A stretch of DNA of 64,000 nt. Origin: Nocardioides flavescens (GTDB lineage Bacteria > Actinomycetota > Actinomycetes > Propionibacteriales > Nocardioidaceae). Numbering within the stretch: the stretch's first letter is position 1; every line of letters starts with the position of its first letter. The position numbers were made by a program, and so were the translations under genes. Positions 34,778 to 42,925 of the stretch are shown here, piece by piece. The notes below the pieces were generated by a model. The model did no database searches and was not told where the DNA came from. It saw only the letters and a list, made by a program, of their open reading frames with translations. The DNA lies in the NCBI RefSeq assembly GCF_009823805.1, contig NZ_WUEK01000012.1, forward strand, positions 1 to 64,000, in the 5' to 3' direction.

Positions 34778-36829
34778 ATGCTCACCACCACCGCGCACGA
34801 TCCCGCGCACGACCCGGCACCGCCGGCGCCCGCCCCCGCCGACCCGTCCCCCGGCGTACGCCGGCCCGGCTGGGAGCGACCCGCCCTGATCGGTCTGCTC
34901 GCCGCGACCGCTCTGCTCTACCTGTGGGGGCTGAGCGAGTCGGGCTGGGCCAACAGCTTCTACGCCGCGGCGGCCCAGGCCGGCTCGGAGTCGTGGAAGG
35001 CGTTCTTCTTCGGCTCCTCCGACGCGGCCAACGCGATCACGGTCGACAAGACGCCGCTGGCCCTGTGGCCGATGGCGCTGTCGATCCGCATCTTCGGCCT
35101 GAGCTCGTGGAGCCTGCTGGTGCCGCAGGCACTCGAGGGCGTCGCGGCCGTCTGGCTGCTCGTCGCCACCGTGCGCCGCGCGACCGGTTCGGCCGGCGCG
35201 GGGCTCATCAGCGGCGCCGTCATGGCGCTGACGCCGGTGGCGGTGCTGATGTTCCGCTTCGACAACCCCGACGCGATGCTCGTGCTGCTCCTCGTCGCCT
35301 CGGCGTACGCCACGCTGCGCGCGGTCGAGCGGCCCGCCGAGGGCCGCACGGCCCACCCGGTGCGGTGGCTCGCCCTGGCCGGAGCCCTGGTGGGGCTCGC
35401 CTTCCTCGCCAAGATGCTGCAGGCGCTGCTGGTGGTGCCCGCGCTCGGCCTGGTCTACCTGCTCTTCGCCCACACGAGCATCCCCAAGCGCATCGGACAC
35501 CTGCTCGTCGGCCTCGTGTCGATGGTCGCCGCCGCCGGCTGGTGGGTCGCGATCGTGTCGCTGTGGCCGGCCGACGACCGTCCCTACATCGGCGGCAGCC
35601 AGAACGACTCCGTGCTCGAGCTGACCCTCGGCTACAACGGTCTGGGTCGCCTCACCGGTGACGAGACCGGCTCCGTGGGCGGCGGGGGCGGCGGCGCCGG
35701 CGGCGGGATGTGGGGCGAGACCGGCATCACGCGGATGTTCGGCTCCGAGGTCGGCGGTCAGATCGCCTGGCTCCTGCCGGCCGCGCTGGTCCTGCTCGTC
35801 GCCGGGCTGTGGTTCGCCCGCCGCGGGCTCGGCGACCGCGTCGTCCGCGCCAGCCTCGTGCTCTGGGGCGGCTGGCTGCTCGTGACCGCGGTGACGTTCA
35901 GCTTCATGGCCGGCATCTTCCACGCCTACTACACCGTCGCGCTGGCCCCCGCGATCGGCGCGCTCGTCGGCACCGGCGCCTGGCTGCTCTGGCGGCACCG
36001 CACGTCGTACGCCGCCGCGCTGGTCGGCGCCGCCACCACCGCGCTGACCGCGGTCACGGCGTTCACCCTGCTCGGCCGCAGCGCCGACTTCGTGCCCTGG
36101 CTGCGCTGGGTCGTGCTCCTCGGCGGACTGCTGGTCGCCCTCGCCGTCGCGGCGATGGGCCACCTGCCGAGGCGGCTCGCCGCCGGGGTCGCGGCCGCCG
36201 CACTGGTCGTCGGGCTCGCCGGTCCCGCGGCGTACAGCCTCGAGACGGCGGCCACCGCCCACACCGGCTCGATCCCGACCGCGGGTCCCTCGACGGGCAG
36301 CGGGTTCGGCGGGCGGGGCGGCGGTCCCGGCGGCGGTGGCGGCGGGTTCGGCGGCGGCACGCCGCCCACCCAGGGCCAGACCGGCGGCCAGACCGGCGGC
36401 CAGACCCAGGCGCCGACCGGTGGACAGACCGGCGGTGGCGGTGCCGGCGGTCTGCTCAGCGGCAGCGAGCCGACCGAAGCGATCACCTCGCTGCTCCTCG
36501 AGGACGCCGACGACTACACCTGGGTCGCTGCGGCCGTGGGCTCCAACAGCGCCTCCGGCTACCAGCTGGCGACCGAGGAGCCGGTCATGGCGATCGGCGG
36601 GTTCAACGGCTCCGACCCGGCGCCGACGCTGGCGGAGTTCCAGGCCTACGTCGCCGACGGCGAGATCCACTGGTTCATCGGTGGCGGCGGCTTCGGCGGG
36701 CAGAACGGCGGCAGCAGCGCGAGCAGCGAGATCGCCGCGTGGGTCGAGGCCAACTTCACCGCGACCACCGTCGACGGGGTCACGCTCTACGACCTCAGCG
36801 GTGGCACCAGCACCGGGACCGCGTCGTGA
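34778..36829 (+). CDS. GT39-family membrane glycosyltransferase
   Basis: A protein of about 683 aa with roughly a dozen transmembrane helices. The N-terminal part matches the PMT_2/ArnT type: GLSESGWANSFYAAAAQAG, then ITVDKTPLALWPMAL, with the early acidic residues that bind polyprenyl-phosphate sugar. A Gly/Gln-rich region follows (about 510-560, short GGQT repeats), then a soluble extracytoplasmic C-terminal domain of about 120 residues. These proteins transfer sugars to lipid or protein acceptors outside the cell. ATG 34778 is chosen over 34775 for better Shine-Dalgarno spacing. Its stop overlaps the next gene by 4 nt; both form one operon. Confidence 0.85.
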   Translation: MLTTTAHDPAHDPAPPAPAPADPSPGVRRPGWERPALIGLLAATALLYLWGLSESGWANSFYAAAAQAGSESWKAFFFGSSDAANAITVDKTPLALWPMALSIRIFGLSSWSLLVPQALEGVAAVWLLVATVRRATGSAGAGLISGAVMALTPVAVLMFRFDNPDAMLVLLLVASAYATLRAVERPAEGRTAHPVRWLALAGALVGLAFLAKMLQALLVVPALGLVYLLFAHTSIPKRIGHLLVGLVSMVAAAGWWVAIVSLWPADDRPYIGGSQNDSVLELTLGYNGLGRLTGDETGSVGGGGGGAGGGMWGETGITRMFGSEVGGQIAWLLPAALVLLVAGLWFARRGLGDRVVRASLVLWGGWLLVTAVTFSFMAGIFHAYYTVALAPAIGALVGTGAWLLWRHRTSYAAALVGAATTALTAVTAFTLLGRSADFVPWLRWVVLLGGLLVALAVAAMGHLPRRLAAGVAAAALVVGLAGPAAYSLETAATAHTGSIPTAGPSTGSGFGGRGGGPGGGGGGFGGGTPPTQGQTGGQTGGQTQAPTGGQTGGGGAGGLLSGSEPTEAITSLLLEDADDYTWVAAAVGSNSASGYQLATEEPVMAIGGFNGSDPAPTLAEFQAYVADGEIHWFIGGGGFGGQNGGSSASSEIAAWVEANFTATTVDGVTLYDLSGGTSTGTAS

Positions 36830-38019
36830 CCGCGCTCTGGGCGGATGCCCCCGCGGAGGGCGGCACAGCCACCACCACGCTCGACGTGGTGATCCCGGTC
36901 TACAACGAGGAGGTCACGCTCGAGGCGTCGGTGCTGCGGGTGCGCGAGCACCTCGCGACGCTGCCGTGGTCCGCGCGGGTGACCATCGCCGACAACGCCA
37001 GCACCGACGGCACCGCGGTCCTGGCCCGGCGGCTGGCCCACACCCACGACGACGTGCGGGTCGTGCACCTGCCGGAGAAGGGGCGGGGTCGCGCGCTCAA
37101 GCACGTGTGGAGCACGTCGGACGCGGCGGTCCTGGTCTACATGGACGTCGACCTGTCGACCGACCTCAACGCGCTGCTCCCGCTCGTCGCCCCGCTCATC
37201 AGCGGCCACAGCGACCTGGCCATCGGCAGCCGGCTGCGCCACGACTCCCGCGTCGTGCGCGGCCCGAAGCGGGAGGTCATCAGCCGCGGCTACAACCTGC
37301 TGGTCAAGGGCGCGCTGCGCACACGCTTCTCCGACGCGCAGTGCGGCTTCAAGGCGATCCGCGCCGACGTCGCCCACGAGGTGCTGCCGCTGGTCGAGGA
37401 CGACGCGTGGTTCTTCGACACCGAGCTCCTCGTGCTCGCCGAGCGCGCCGGGCTGCGCATCCACGAGGTGCCGGTCGACTGGGTCGACGACCCCGACAGC
37501 CGCGTCGACATCGCGCGCACGGCGTACGACGACCTGCGCGGCATCGCGCGCCTCGGACGCAACCTGGTCACGGGCCGCCTCCCGCTCGGGGGCGTCACCG
37601 AGCGGCTCGGGCGGGCGCAGGCCGAGGCGGGCAGCGGACGGCTCGGCTCGCAGGTGGCGCTCTTCGCGCTCGTGGGCGTTGCCTCGACGCTCGCCTACGC
37701 CCTGCTGTTCCTGGTGTTCCGACAGCTCACCGGACCGCTCACGGCCAACCTGCTGGCGCTGCTGGTGACGGCGGTGGCCAACACCGCGGCCAACCGGCGC
37801 CTCACGTTCGGCGTACGCGGCCGGCAGGACGCCCTGCGCCACCAGGTGCAGGGGCTGGTGGTCTTCGCGGTCGGGCTGGGCGTCACGAGCGCGACGCTGT
37901 GGGGCCTCGAGGGGGCCGGTCACGTCACCGAGGTCGTCGCCCTCACCGCGGCCAACCTGCTGGTGACCGTCATGCGGTTCGTCGCGCTGCGGACGTGGGT
38001 GTTCGCGCGGCATCGCTGA
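36826..38019 (+). CDS. GT2 glycosyltransferase fused to GtrA membrane domain
   Basis: A 397-aa fusion. Residues 20-230 form a dolichol-phosphate-mannose-synthase-like GT-A domain: VVIPVYNEEVTLE, DNASTDGT and the metal site YMDVDLSTD. From about 275 come four transmembrane helices of the GtrA family, which flips or positions polyprenyl-linked sugars. The product probably loads the lipid sugar donor used by the GT39 protein encoded just upstream (GTGA overlap). Its 3' end overlaps the convergent small gene by 50 nt. Confidence 0.88.
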   Translation: MTALWADAPAEGGTATTTLDVVIPVYNEEVTLEASVLRVREHLATLPWSARVTIADNASTDGTAVLARRLAHTHDDVRVVHLPEKGRGRALKHVWSTSDAAVLVYMDVDLSTDLNALLPLVAPLISGHSDLAIGSRLRHDSRVVRGPKREVISRGYNLLVKGALRTRFSDAQCGFKAIRADVAHEVLPLVEDDAWFFDTELLVLAERAGLRIHEVPVDWVDDPDSRVDIARTAYDDLRGIARLGRNLVTGRLPLGGVTERLGRAQAEAGSGRLGSQVALFALVGVASTLAYALLFLVFRQLTGPLTANLLALLVTAVANTAANRRLTFGVRGRQDALRHQVQGLVVFAVGLGVTSATLWGLEGAGHVTEVVALTAANLLVTVMRFVALRTWVFARHR

Positions 38020-38308
38020 GGCCGAGGGGCACGACCTCCACCTCGCAGACCTCGTGCACGATCTCGCGGTCGGGGTGGCGCCGCTCGAGCCGCAGGGTGC
38101 CGGCGGCGCCACCGAAGGCCAGGAAGTGCAGCTCGTGGGGCTCGGCCCCGGACGCGGGCTCCAGCGGCAGCAGGTGGCCCGGGTGGGCCGCCACCCGCCA
38201 GCGGCTCGCCCCCAGGCGCGGGCGGAACCGCAGGCACAGCTGTTCCCCGGCGCCGAGCTCGACGATGGTGCCGGGGCGGGGGTCGGACAGGGTGAGGTGC
38301 TCGCTCAT
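37970..38308 (-). CDS. Small protein with weak chagasin (I42)-like pattern
   Basis: A 112-aa soluble protein. I do not recognise it firmly. The pattern ELGAGEQLCLRF, then RPRLGASRWRV, then LHFLAFGGAAGTLRLER and a closing strand IVHEVCEVEVV has the order and spacing of chagasin-type cysteine-protease inhibitors (NPTTGYxW, GG, RPW loops). None of the three loop motifs is an exact match. No signal peptide, so it would stay in the cytoplasm with the TPR-CHAT protein encoded 46 bp upstream. Position suggests an accessory or inhibitor of that protease. Other small beta-barrel folds are possible. It overlaps the 3' end of the convergent GtrA fusion. Confidence 0.5.
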   Translation of the reverse strand: MSEHLTLSDPRPGTIVELGAGEQLCLRFRPRLGASRWRVAAHPGHLLPLEPASGAEPHELHFLAFGGAAGTLRLERRHPDREIVHEVCEVEVVPLGLSDAARTPTSAARRTA

Positions 38309-38354
38309 GCCTCCCAGGAGCGGCCGGCGTCCCGCCTGATACGTCCGTCGCGGA

Positions 38355-40748
38355 CTACCCGAAGCAGACGAACGGCGCGGGGGCGGAGCGGGGCGTGACG
38401 GGGTCGACGGCGGCGGCGAGGGCGGAGGCCGGGTCGGTGCCGGCGGCCAGGGCACGGTGGACGCGGACAAGGGTGTCGTGGGCGGCGTCGTCGGCGACCG
38501 CGGCGGGGCTGGCCACGACACAGCGGGCGCCGGCGTGAAGCCAGGCGGCGGACATGCCGATGAGCTCCTCGCCCCACCGCACCGACGAGCGGCCGACCTC
38601 GCAGGCGGAGAGCAGGACGACGTCGGGGACCGACGTGAGCCGGTCGACGTCGTAGCCGAACCACGGGCCGTCGTCGAGCTCGAGGCCCGAGAACAGCGGG
38701 TTGTCGGCCGCGTGCCGGCCGTGCGCCGCGACGTGCAGCACGTCGACCCGCCCGGCGAGGTCGGTGACCGCCTCGGCCGTGGCCGCTGGGCCGGCCAGCA
38801 CCTCGGCGCGCGACCAGGCCGAGGCGGCGGCGCGCACCTCGGCCTCGGCGCGCGGCACCCGCGGACCGGCGACGAACCCGCCCACCCCGAGCCGCATCGG
38901 CCGTGCCGCCCGGTCGAGCCACGAGGTCGCGCTCTGCGCCACGGTGACCGGCCGTCCGACGAGCCCCGGCAGGAGCGCCCACGGCACCCCGGCCAGCACC
39001 CCCGACGGCGTGAGCACCACCCGGCGGTCCCCGAGGTCGGCCAGCAGTGGCGCGACCAGCACGTCGCCCAGGCGCACGAGCCGCTCGGCGAGCGCGGAGC
39101 GCACCACCGTCGACACCGCGGCGGGGAGGCCGGTGCCGGCCGAGACGTCGAGGTCGGCGAGCAGTCCGCCGAGCAGGGCGTCGAGTGCGGCGCGGCCGCC
39201 GAGGTCGTGACGGCGGGTGCCGGCGCCGGTGACGACGAGGGCGACGACCCGCTCCGCGGTGACGACGTACGCCGCGAGCGCGGTGTCGTCGCCGAGCCCG
39301 GCCACGACCGCGTCGAGCGGCGCGGGTGAGGCGTAGGCACCGGAGCCGCGCCGCTGCCAGGCGCGCTCGCGGACCCGGCGGCGCAGCTCGGCCTCACGCT
39401 CGGGGCCGGGCGCGGCGCGCAGCTCGGCGAGGTCGGCCGCGACGGCCGGGTCCTGCGGGGTGCGGACAGGCTGCACCCGCGAGGCCAGCATCCGGGCGCG
39501 CTCGGACCACTCGAGCAGCACCGCGTCGGAGCGCGACCCGACGGCGAGGGCCTGCCCGCGCACGCCGAGGCGCACCCCGAGGCCGACGACGTTGGTCTGG
39601 AGGTCGAGGGAGCCGAAGGAGCTCTGCCAGGCGTGCAGGTCGTCGAGTCCGGCGCGCAGGTGGCGCAGGGCGTCGGCGCGACGGGTCGCGAGCTCGGCGC
39701 GCACGTCGCGCTCGGCGAGCCGCAGCTCGAGCGGCGCCGAGCGCGGCACCCGCGGCACGGGTCGACCGCGCGACGCGCGGGCCTGCTCGAGGCGCACCTC
39801 GAGGGCGAGGTGGCCGAGCCGCTGCTGCGCGAGCTCGGGCAGCAGGGTCGCCGCGCGGTCCGCGAGCCCGGCGGTGCGCCCGGCGCGCGAGTCGCAGACG
39901 AGCGCCTGGGCCTCGGCGCGCACCCGCCAGCGCGGTGCGCCGCTGCGCTCGAAGAGGTCGCGGGCGCGCCGTGCGGCGGCTGCGGCCCGCGGGTCGCCGC
40001 GCAGCGCCCCGGCCCGGGCGACGGCGAGCTCGGCCTCACCGCGCCGCTGCGCGAGCCGGCGCCGGGCGTACTGCTGCGCGGCCGAGCGCAGGGCGGAGAG
40101 CCCCTCGTCGTGGAGTCCCGCGGCGAGGAGGACCTCGGCGCGGTCCTGGTCGACCATCGCGACGAGCGCGGGGCCGCCCTGGGCCTCGACCTCACCGCGC
40201 GCACCGTCCATGAGGCGCAGCGCTGCGACCAGGTCACCGCGCCGGAACTCGACGTAGCCGAGGTTGTGCTCGGCCTTGGCCGCCGCGAGCGGGTCGCCGC
40301 CCACGACGAACGACGCCCGGGCCGCCGCGAAGTCGCCGGCCGCGAGGTCGAGCGCACCGCGCTGCAGGTGGACGTTGCCGCGGTTGAGGTGGACGTTGCC
40401 GAGACCGACCGGGTCTCGCGTGAGGGGAACGGCCGCGTCGAAGGCCGCGATCGCCGCCTCGCCCTCGCCGCGGAGCATCTCGACCAGTGCGACCTGGCGC
40501 AGCAGCACCCCGCGGGTCTCCTCGCCGATGCCGTGGGGGGACGACAGCGCTTCGCGGCACAGCCGCAGCGCCCCCTCGGGGTCGCCGGTCTCCGAGAGGA
40601 CGTAGGCCAGGCTGGCGTCGATGCGGGCCCGCAGGTCGCCCGCACCGCTCAGCTCGCGGGCCCGCTCGAGGTGGCGCCGCGCCTCGGCGTGCCGTCCCCG
40701 GTTGAGCGCGCCCACACCCCGGCGGTGCAGCTCCTCGGCCGTGGGCAC
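38355..40748 (-). CDS. TPR-CHAT caspase-like protease
   Basis: A 797-aa protein. Residues 1-400 hold TPR-like helical repeats, opening with AEELHRRGVGALNRGRHAEARRHL. The C-terminal CHAT domain has the catalytic histidine in DVLHVAAHG (about H676) and cysteine in VVLLSACEVG (about C716), so the protease dyad is intact. CHAT proteins are clan CD peptidases related to caspases and separases; some act in bacterial defence, as in Csx29. No membrane segment. It lies downstream of genes for an ECF sigma factor, a beta-rich protein and a cytoplasmic subtilase, with a structured repeat in the 182-bp gap. GTG start at 40748; no clear Shine-Dalgarno. Confidence 0.85.
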   Translation of the reverse strand: MPTAEELHRRGVGALNRGRHAEARRHLERARELSGAGDLRARIDASLAYVLSETGDPEGALRLCREALSSPHGIGEETRGVLLRQVALVEMLRGEGEAAIAAFDAAVPLTRDPVGLGNVHLNRGNVHLQRGALDLAAGDFAAARASFVVGGDPLAAAKAEHNLGYVEFRRGDLVAALRLMDGARGEVEAQGGPALVAMVDQDRAEVLLAAGLHDEGLSALRSAAQQYARRRLAQRRGEAELAVARAGALRGDPRAAAAARRARDLFERSGAPRWRVRAEAQALVCDSRAGRTAGLADRAATLLPELAQQRLGHLALEVRLEQARASRGRPVPRVPRSAPLELRLAERDVRAELATRRADALRHLRAGLDDLHAWQSSFGSLDLQTNVVGLGVRLGVRGQALAVGSRSDAVLLEWSERARMLASRVQPVRTPQDPAVAADLAELRAAPGPEREAELRRRVRERAWQRRGSGAYASPAPLDAVVAGLGDDTALAAYVVTAERVVALVVTGAGTRRHDLGGRAALDALLGGLLADLDVSAGTGLPAAVSTVVRSALAERLVRLGDVLVAPLLADLGDRRVVLTPSGVLAGVPWALLPGLVGRPVTVAQSATSWLDRAARPMRLGVGGFVAGPRVPRAEAEVRAAASAWSRAEVLAGPAATAEAVTDLAGRVDVLHVAAHGRHAADNPLFSGLELDDGPWFGYDVDRLTSVPDVVLLSACEVGRSSVRWGEELIGMSAAWLHAGARCVVASPAAVADDAAHDTLVRVHRALAAGTDPASALAAAVDPVTPRSAPAPFVCFG

Positions 40749-40778
40749 GGCTCATTGTGGCGGCTCAGCGGCCCCCTT

Positions 40779-40942
40779 GGAGGCTGCTGATCAACGGGGG
40801 TGGATGTCAGCGTCGTCCCGGTGCGTGCACGGGTGGTGCCGACGAGGGAGCCGTGCCGGAGGCACGGCGACTGAGGAGAAGCCGCTCGGGTGCGTGCTGG
40901 GGCGGGGCTGACGCCGCCCTCTGCCATTGATCATGAGCCTCC
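40779..40942. repeat. Structured intergenic element, copy 1
   Basis: About 164 bp between the subtilase and CHAT genes, overlapping the 3' end of the former. The inner part of about 110 bp is almost identical to 57840-57940. It contains the perfect hairpin GCCGTGCC-GGA-GGCACGGC and GGTGCGTGC twice. The ends are an imperfect inverted repeat: GGAGGCT..TGATCAA at 40779-40794 and its complement at 40927-40942. Confidence 0.8.
40791..40934 (-). CDS. Possible 47-aa ORF inside the repeat element
   Basis: ATG at 40934 overlaps the subtilase TGA by 4 nt and has AGGAGG just upstream, so it would be translationally coupled. The product is Arg/His/Pro-rich with no recognised domain. Against it: the second copy of the element keeps the reading frame but has no start codon, and the few core differences are not silent. 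It may be an accidental frame in an RNA or DNA element. Confidence 0.25.
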   Translation of the reverse strand: MINGRGRRQPRPSTHPSGFSSVAVPPARLPRRHHPCTHRDDADIHPR

Positions 40943-42433
40943 TAGGCACGCACCGACGGCCGCGGTGACCACCGACGCCGCGTGCGCGGGCTCGTCGACG
41001 GCGCCGGTGCCGTCGACCCGGCCCACGAGCTCTCGGGCGATGAGCCCCGCCGCGATCGGGGCGCTGAACGACGTCCCGCTCCAGATGCCGAACCCGCCGG
41101 TGAAGTCGTCGGGGTCGAGCGACTCGCGCGTGCGGCCGTCGTACGTCGTGCGCGCGACGGGCTCGAACCCGCCCTGGAACGGCGGCATGGTGCTCATCAG
41201 GGCCGCACCCGGCTGGTAGGTCGAGACCCAGTCGCCGGTGTTGGTGAACAGCGCGTCGGTGCCGTTGGGGTTGAGGGCGCCGACCGCGACGACGGGGCTC
41301 GCGGACTGCGCCGGCGCGAAGCCGGCGGGGTAGCACTTGCGGTCGGTCGCGTCGTTGCCCGCCGAGCAGACGACCACGACGCCGTTGTCGCTGAGCTGGT
41401 CGAGGACGCCGGTCATCACCGGGTCGAAGGCGAGGTCGTCGGGCGACTCGTGGTAGTAGCCCATCGACAGGTTGAGCACGTCGAGCGCGTGACCGCCCTC
41501 CTCCCCCGCGCGGTAGCGGCGGGCGAGCTCGGCGATCTGGGTCAGGGCCGTCACCAGGTCGGACTCGACGATCGGGCCCTCGGACGGCACCACGCGCCAG
41601 GCCAGGATGTCGGCGTCGGGACAGAGCTGGTGGACGAGCCCCGCGATGAAGGTGCCGTGGCCCGAGAGCTGGTCGATGACGCCGTCCTCGGGGCCGACCT
41701 GGTCGCCGTGGAGCTCGGGGTCGGTCGAGGACAGCGCGTAGCCGATCGCGGTGCCGCCCAGGCGCACGTCGGTGTCGACGACGCCGTCGAGCCACGGGTG
41801 CTTCGCCCAGCAGCCGGTGTCGAGGATGCCCACGACCGGTCGTCGGGTCGTGAGCTCGGCGTCGGGCGTGCGGCAGGGCGGCGGGCCGACGTAGGCGACC
41901 GGTTGGCGCCCTCCGCGGCCGGGGACGACGTAGCCCATCGCCGGGTCGGAGTTGTGGAGCGGGTCGGAGTTGTGCAGCGGGTCGGAGTTGTGGAGCGGGT
42001 TGGGCCAGAACGTCGTGGCGTGCAGGACGTGGTCGAGACCGACGGTGCGCAGCACGTCGGCGCGGCCCGTCGCCCGCGCCTGCTGCAGCAGCAGGAACCC
42101 GTCGGGCGGACGCACCGCCCGGCCGTCGGCGACGCTGATCGCGACCTTGACCACGCCGTAGCCGAGCCCGCGGGTGCGGGCGTCCTCGCCCTCGACCTCG
42201 ATGCGCCAGCCCAGCTCCTCCGCGGCGCGCGCGAGCTCGGCCTCCACGGCCGCCTGGTCGGCGGTCTTGGGGAAGATCACCCGCGGTCCGACGTACGCCG
42301 TAGGCAGGGGCGGGGCCTCGCCCGCCAGCTGGGGAGCCTTCGACGGGTCGAGCACCCGCACCGCGTGACGATGGTGCAGCCGGTGGGCGTGACCGGCGCG
42401 GCGTCGGTCGGGGGTCTGGGGCGGCAGCGGCAC
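40931..42433 (-). CDS. Cytoplasmic S8 (subtilisin-like) serine peptidase
   Basis: A 500-aa peptidase with the complete catalytic triad: D205 in VVGILDTGC, H259 in LSGHGTFIAG, S455 in WSGTSFSAP, plus oxyanion Asn360 in CSAGND. The N-terminal region of about 190 residues is not a signal peptide. It starts with a His/Arg-rich stretch and includes three exact LHNSDP repeats (147-164) just before the catalytic domain, perhaps a linker or cleavage site. Lack of secretion signals is unusual for subtilases and points to an intracellular target. It starts 9 bp after the 160-aa gene. A likely partner or activator of the TPR-CHAT protein. Confidence 0.88.
   Translation of the reverse strand: MPLPPQTPDRRRAGHAHRLHHRHAVRVLDPSKAPQLAGEAPPLPTAYVGPRVIFPKTADQAAVEAELARAAEELGWRIEVEGEDARTRGLGYGVVKVAISVADGRAVRPPDGFLLLQQARATGRADVLRTVGLDHVLHATTFWPNPLHNSDPLHNSDPLHNSDPAMGYVVPGRGGRQPVAYVGPPPCRTPDAELTTRRPVVGILDTGCWAKHPWLDGVVDTDVRLGGTAIGYALSSTDPELHGDQVGPEDGVIDQLSGHGTFIAGLVHQLCPDADILAWRVVPSEGPIVESDLVTALTQIAELARRYRAGEEGGHALDVLNLSMGYYHESPDDLAFDPVMTGVLDQLSDNGVVVVCSAGNDATDRKCYPAGFAPAQSASPVVAVGALNPNGTDALFTNTGDWVSTYQPGAALMSTMPPFQGGFEPVARTTYDGRTRESLDPDDFTGGFGIWSGTSFSAPIAAGLIARELVGRVDGTGAVDEPAHAASVVTAAVGACLGGS
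41943..41996. repeat. Three in-frame 18-bp tandem repeats in the S8 gene
   Basis: Units at 41943, 41961 and 41979, one base different in the middle copy, encoding LHNSDP three times. Near identity at DNA level implies recent expansion and possible length variation between strains. Confidence 0.9.
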
Positions 42434-42442
42434 GGGGTCTCC

Positions 42443-42925
42443 TCAGAGCTCGAAGGCAGGGGTCTGGAACGCCGGGGCACCGGTGCCGGGCTCGAGGCGC
42501 AGCCGCAGCAGCCCGGGCGCGAGGTCGGGCAGCTCGAAGCGGCCGGTGGCCCCGACGGCAAGCGTGGCGACGTCGGCCCAGCCGTGGCGCACCGCGCGCT
42601 GCACCGTGACGGTCACCGGCACCGGCGGCACCACCCAGCCGTCGAGGCGGGCGCCGGCGAGGCGCACCAGCAGCTCGAGACCGGCGTGGCTGAACCGCAT
42701 CGTGTACGCCGCACCCGGGGCGCCGCGCGTGCCGGCGAGGTCCTCGGAGCGCTCGACCAGCAGCATGAGCTCGAGGTCGAGGCCACCGGCCTCGGCCTCC
42801 GCCGCCAGGGTCGCGGCCGCCTGCATCCGCGCGACGAGTCCGGTGGGCACGGGGTCGCGCTGCTCCCACACGGTGCGCACCAGCACGAGGAGCTCCTCCT
42901 CGCTGGGGTCGGTCGGGTCAGCCAC
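42443..42925 (-). CDS. Unknown protein of the CHAT/S8 cluster
   Basis: A 160-aa protein. The N-terminal half is helical (EEELLVLVRTVWEQRDPVP onward); the C-terminal half is beta-rich and ends ATGRFELPDLAPGLLRLRLEPG, like carboxypeptidase-regulatory (Ig-like) repeats. It sits where an anti-sigma factor gene is often found, overlapping the sigma gene by 8 nt, but I see no zinc-finger anti-sigma motif and no membrane helix. It may bind the sigma factor or one of the proteases. GTG start. Confidence 0.65.
   Translation of the reverse strand: MADPTDPSEEELLVLVRTVWEQRDPVPTGLVARMQAAATLAAEAEAGGLDLELMLLVERSEDLAGTRGAPGAAYTMRFSHAGLELLVRLAGARLDGWVVPPVPVTVTVQRAVRHGWADVATLAVGATGRFELPDLAPGLLRLRLEPGTGAPAFQTPAFEL

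Noticed and set aside
30907..36670. Very long overlapping frames on both strands (30907-34722 plus, 33083-36670 minus)
   Set aside because: They are shadows of rpsF, kinase, XRE, SDR, nfo and glycosyltransferase genes. No domain similarity and skewed composition.
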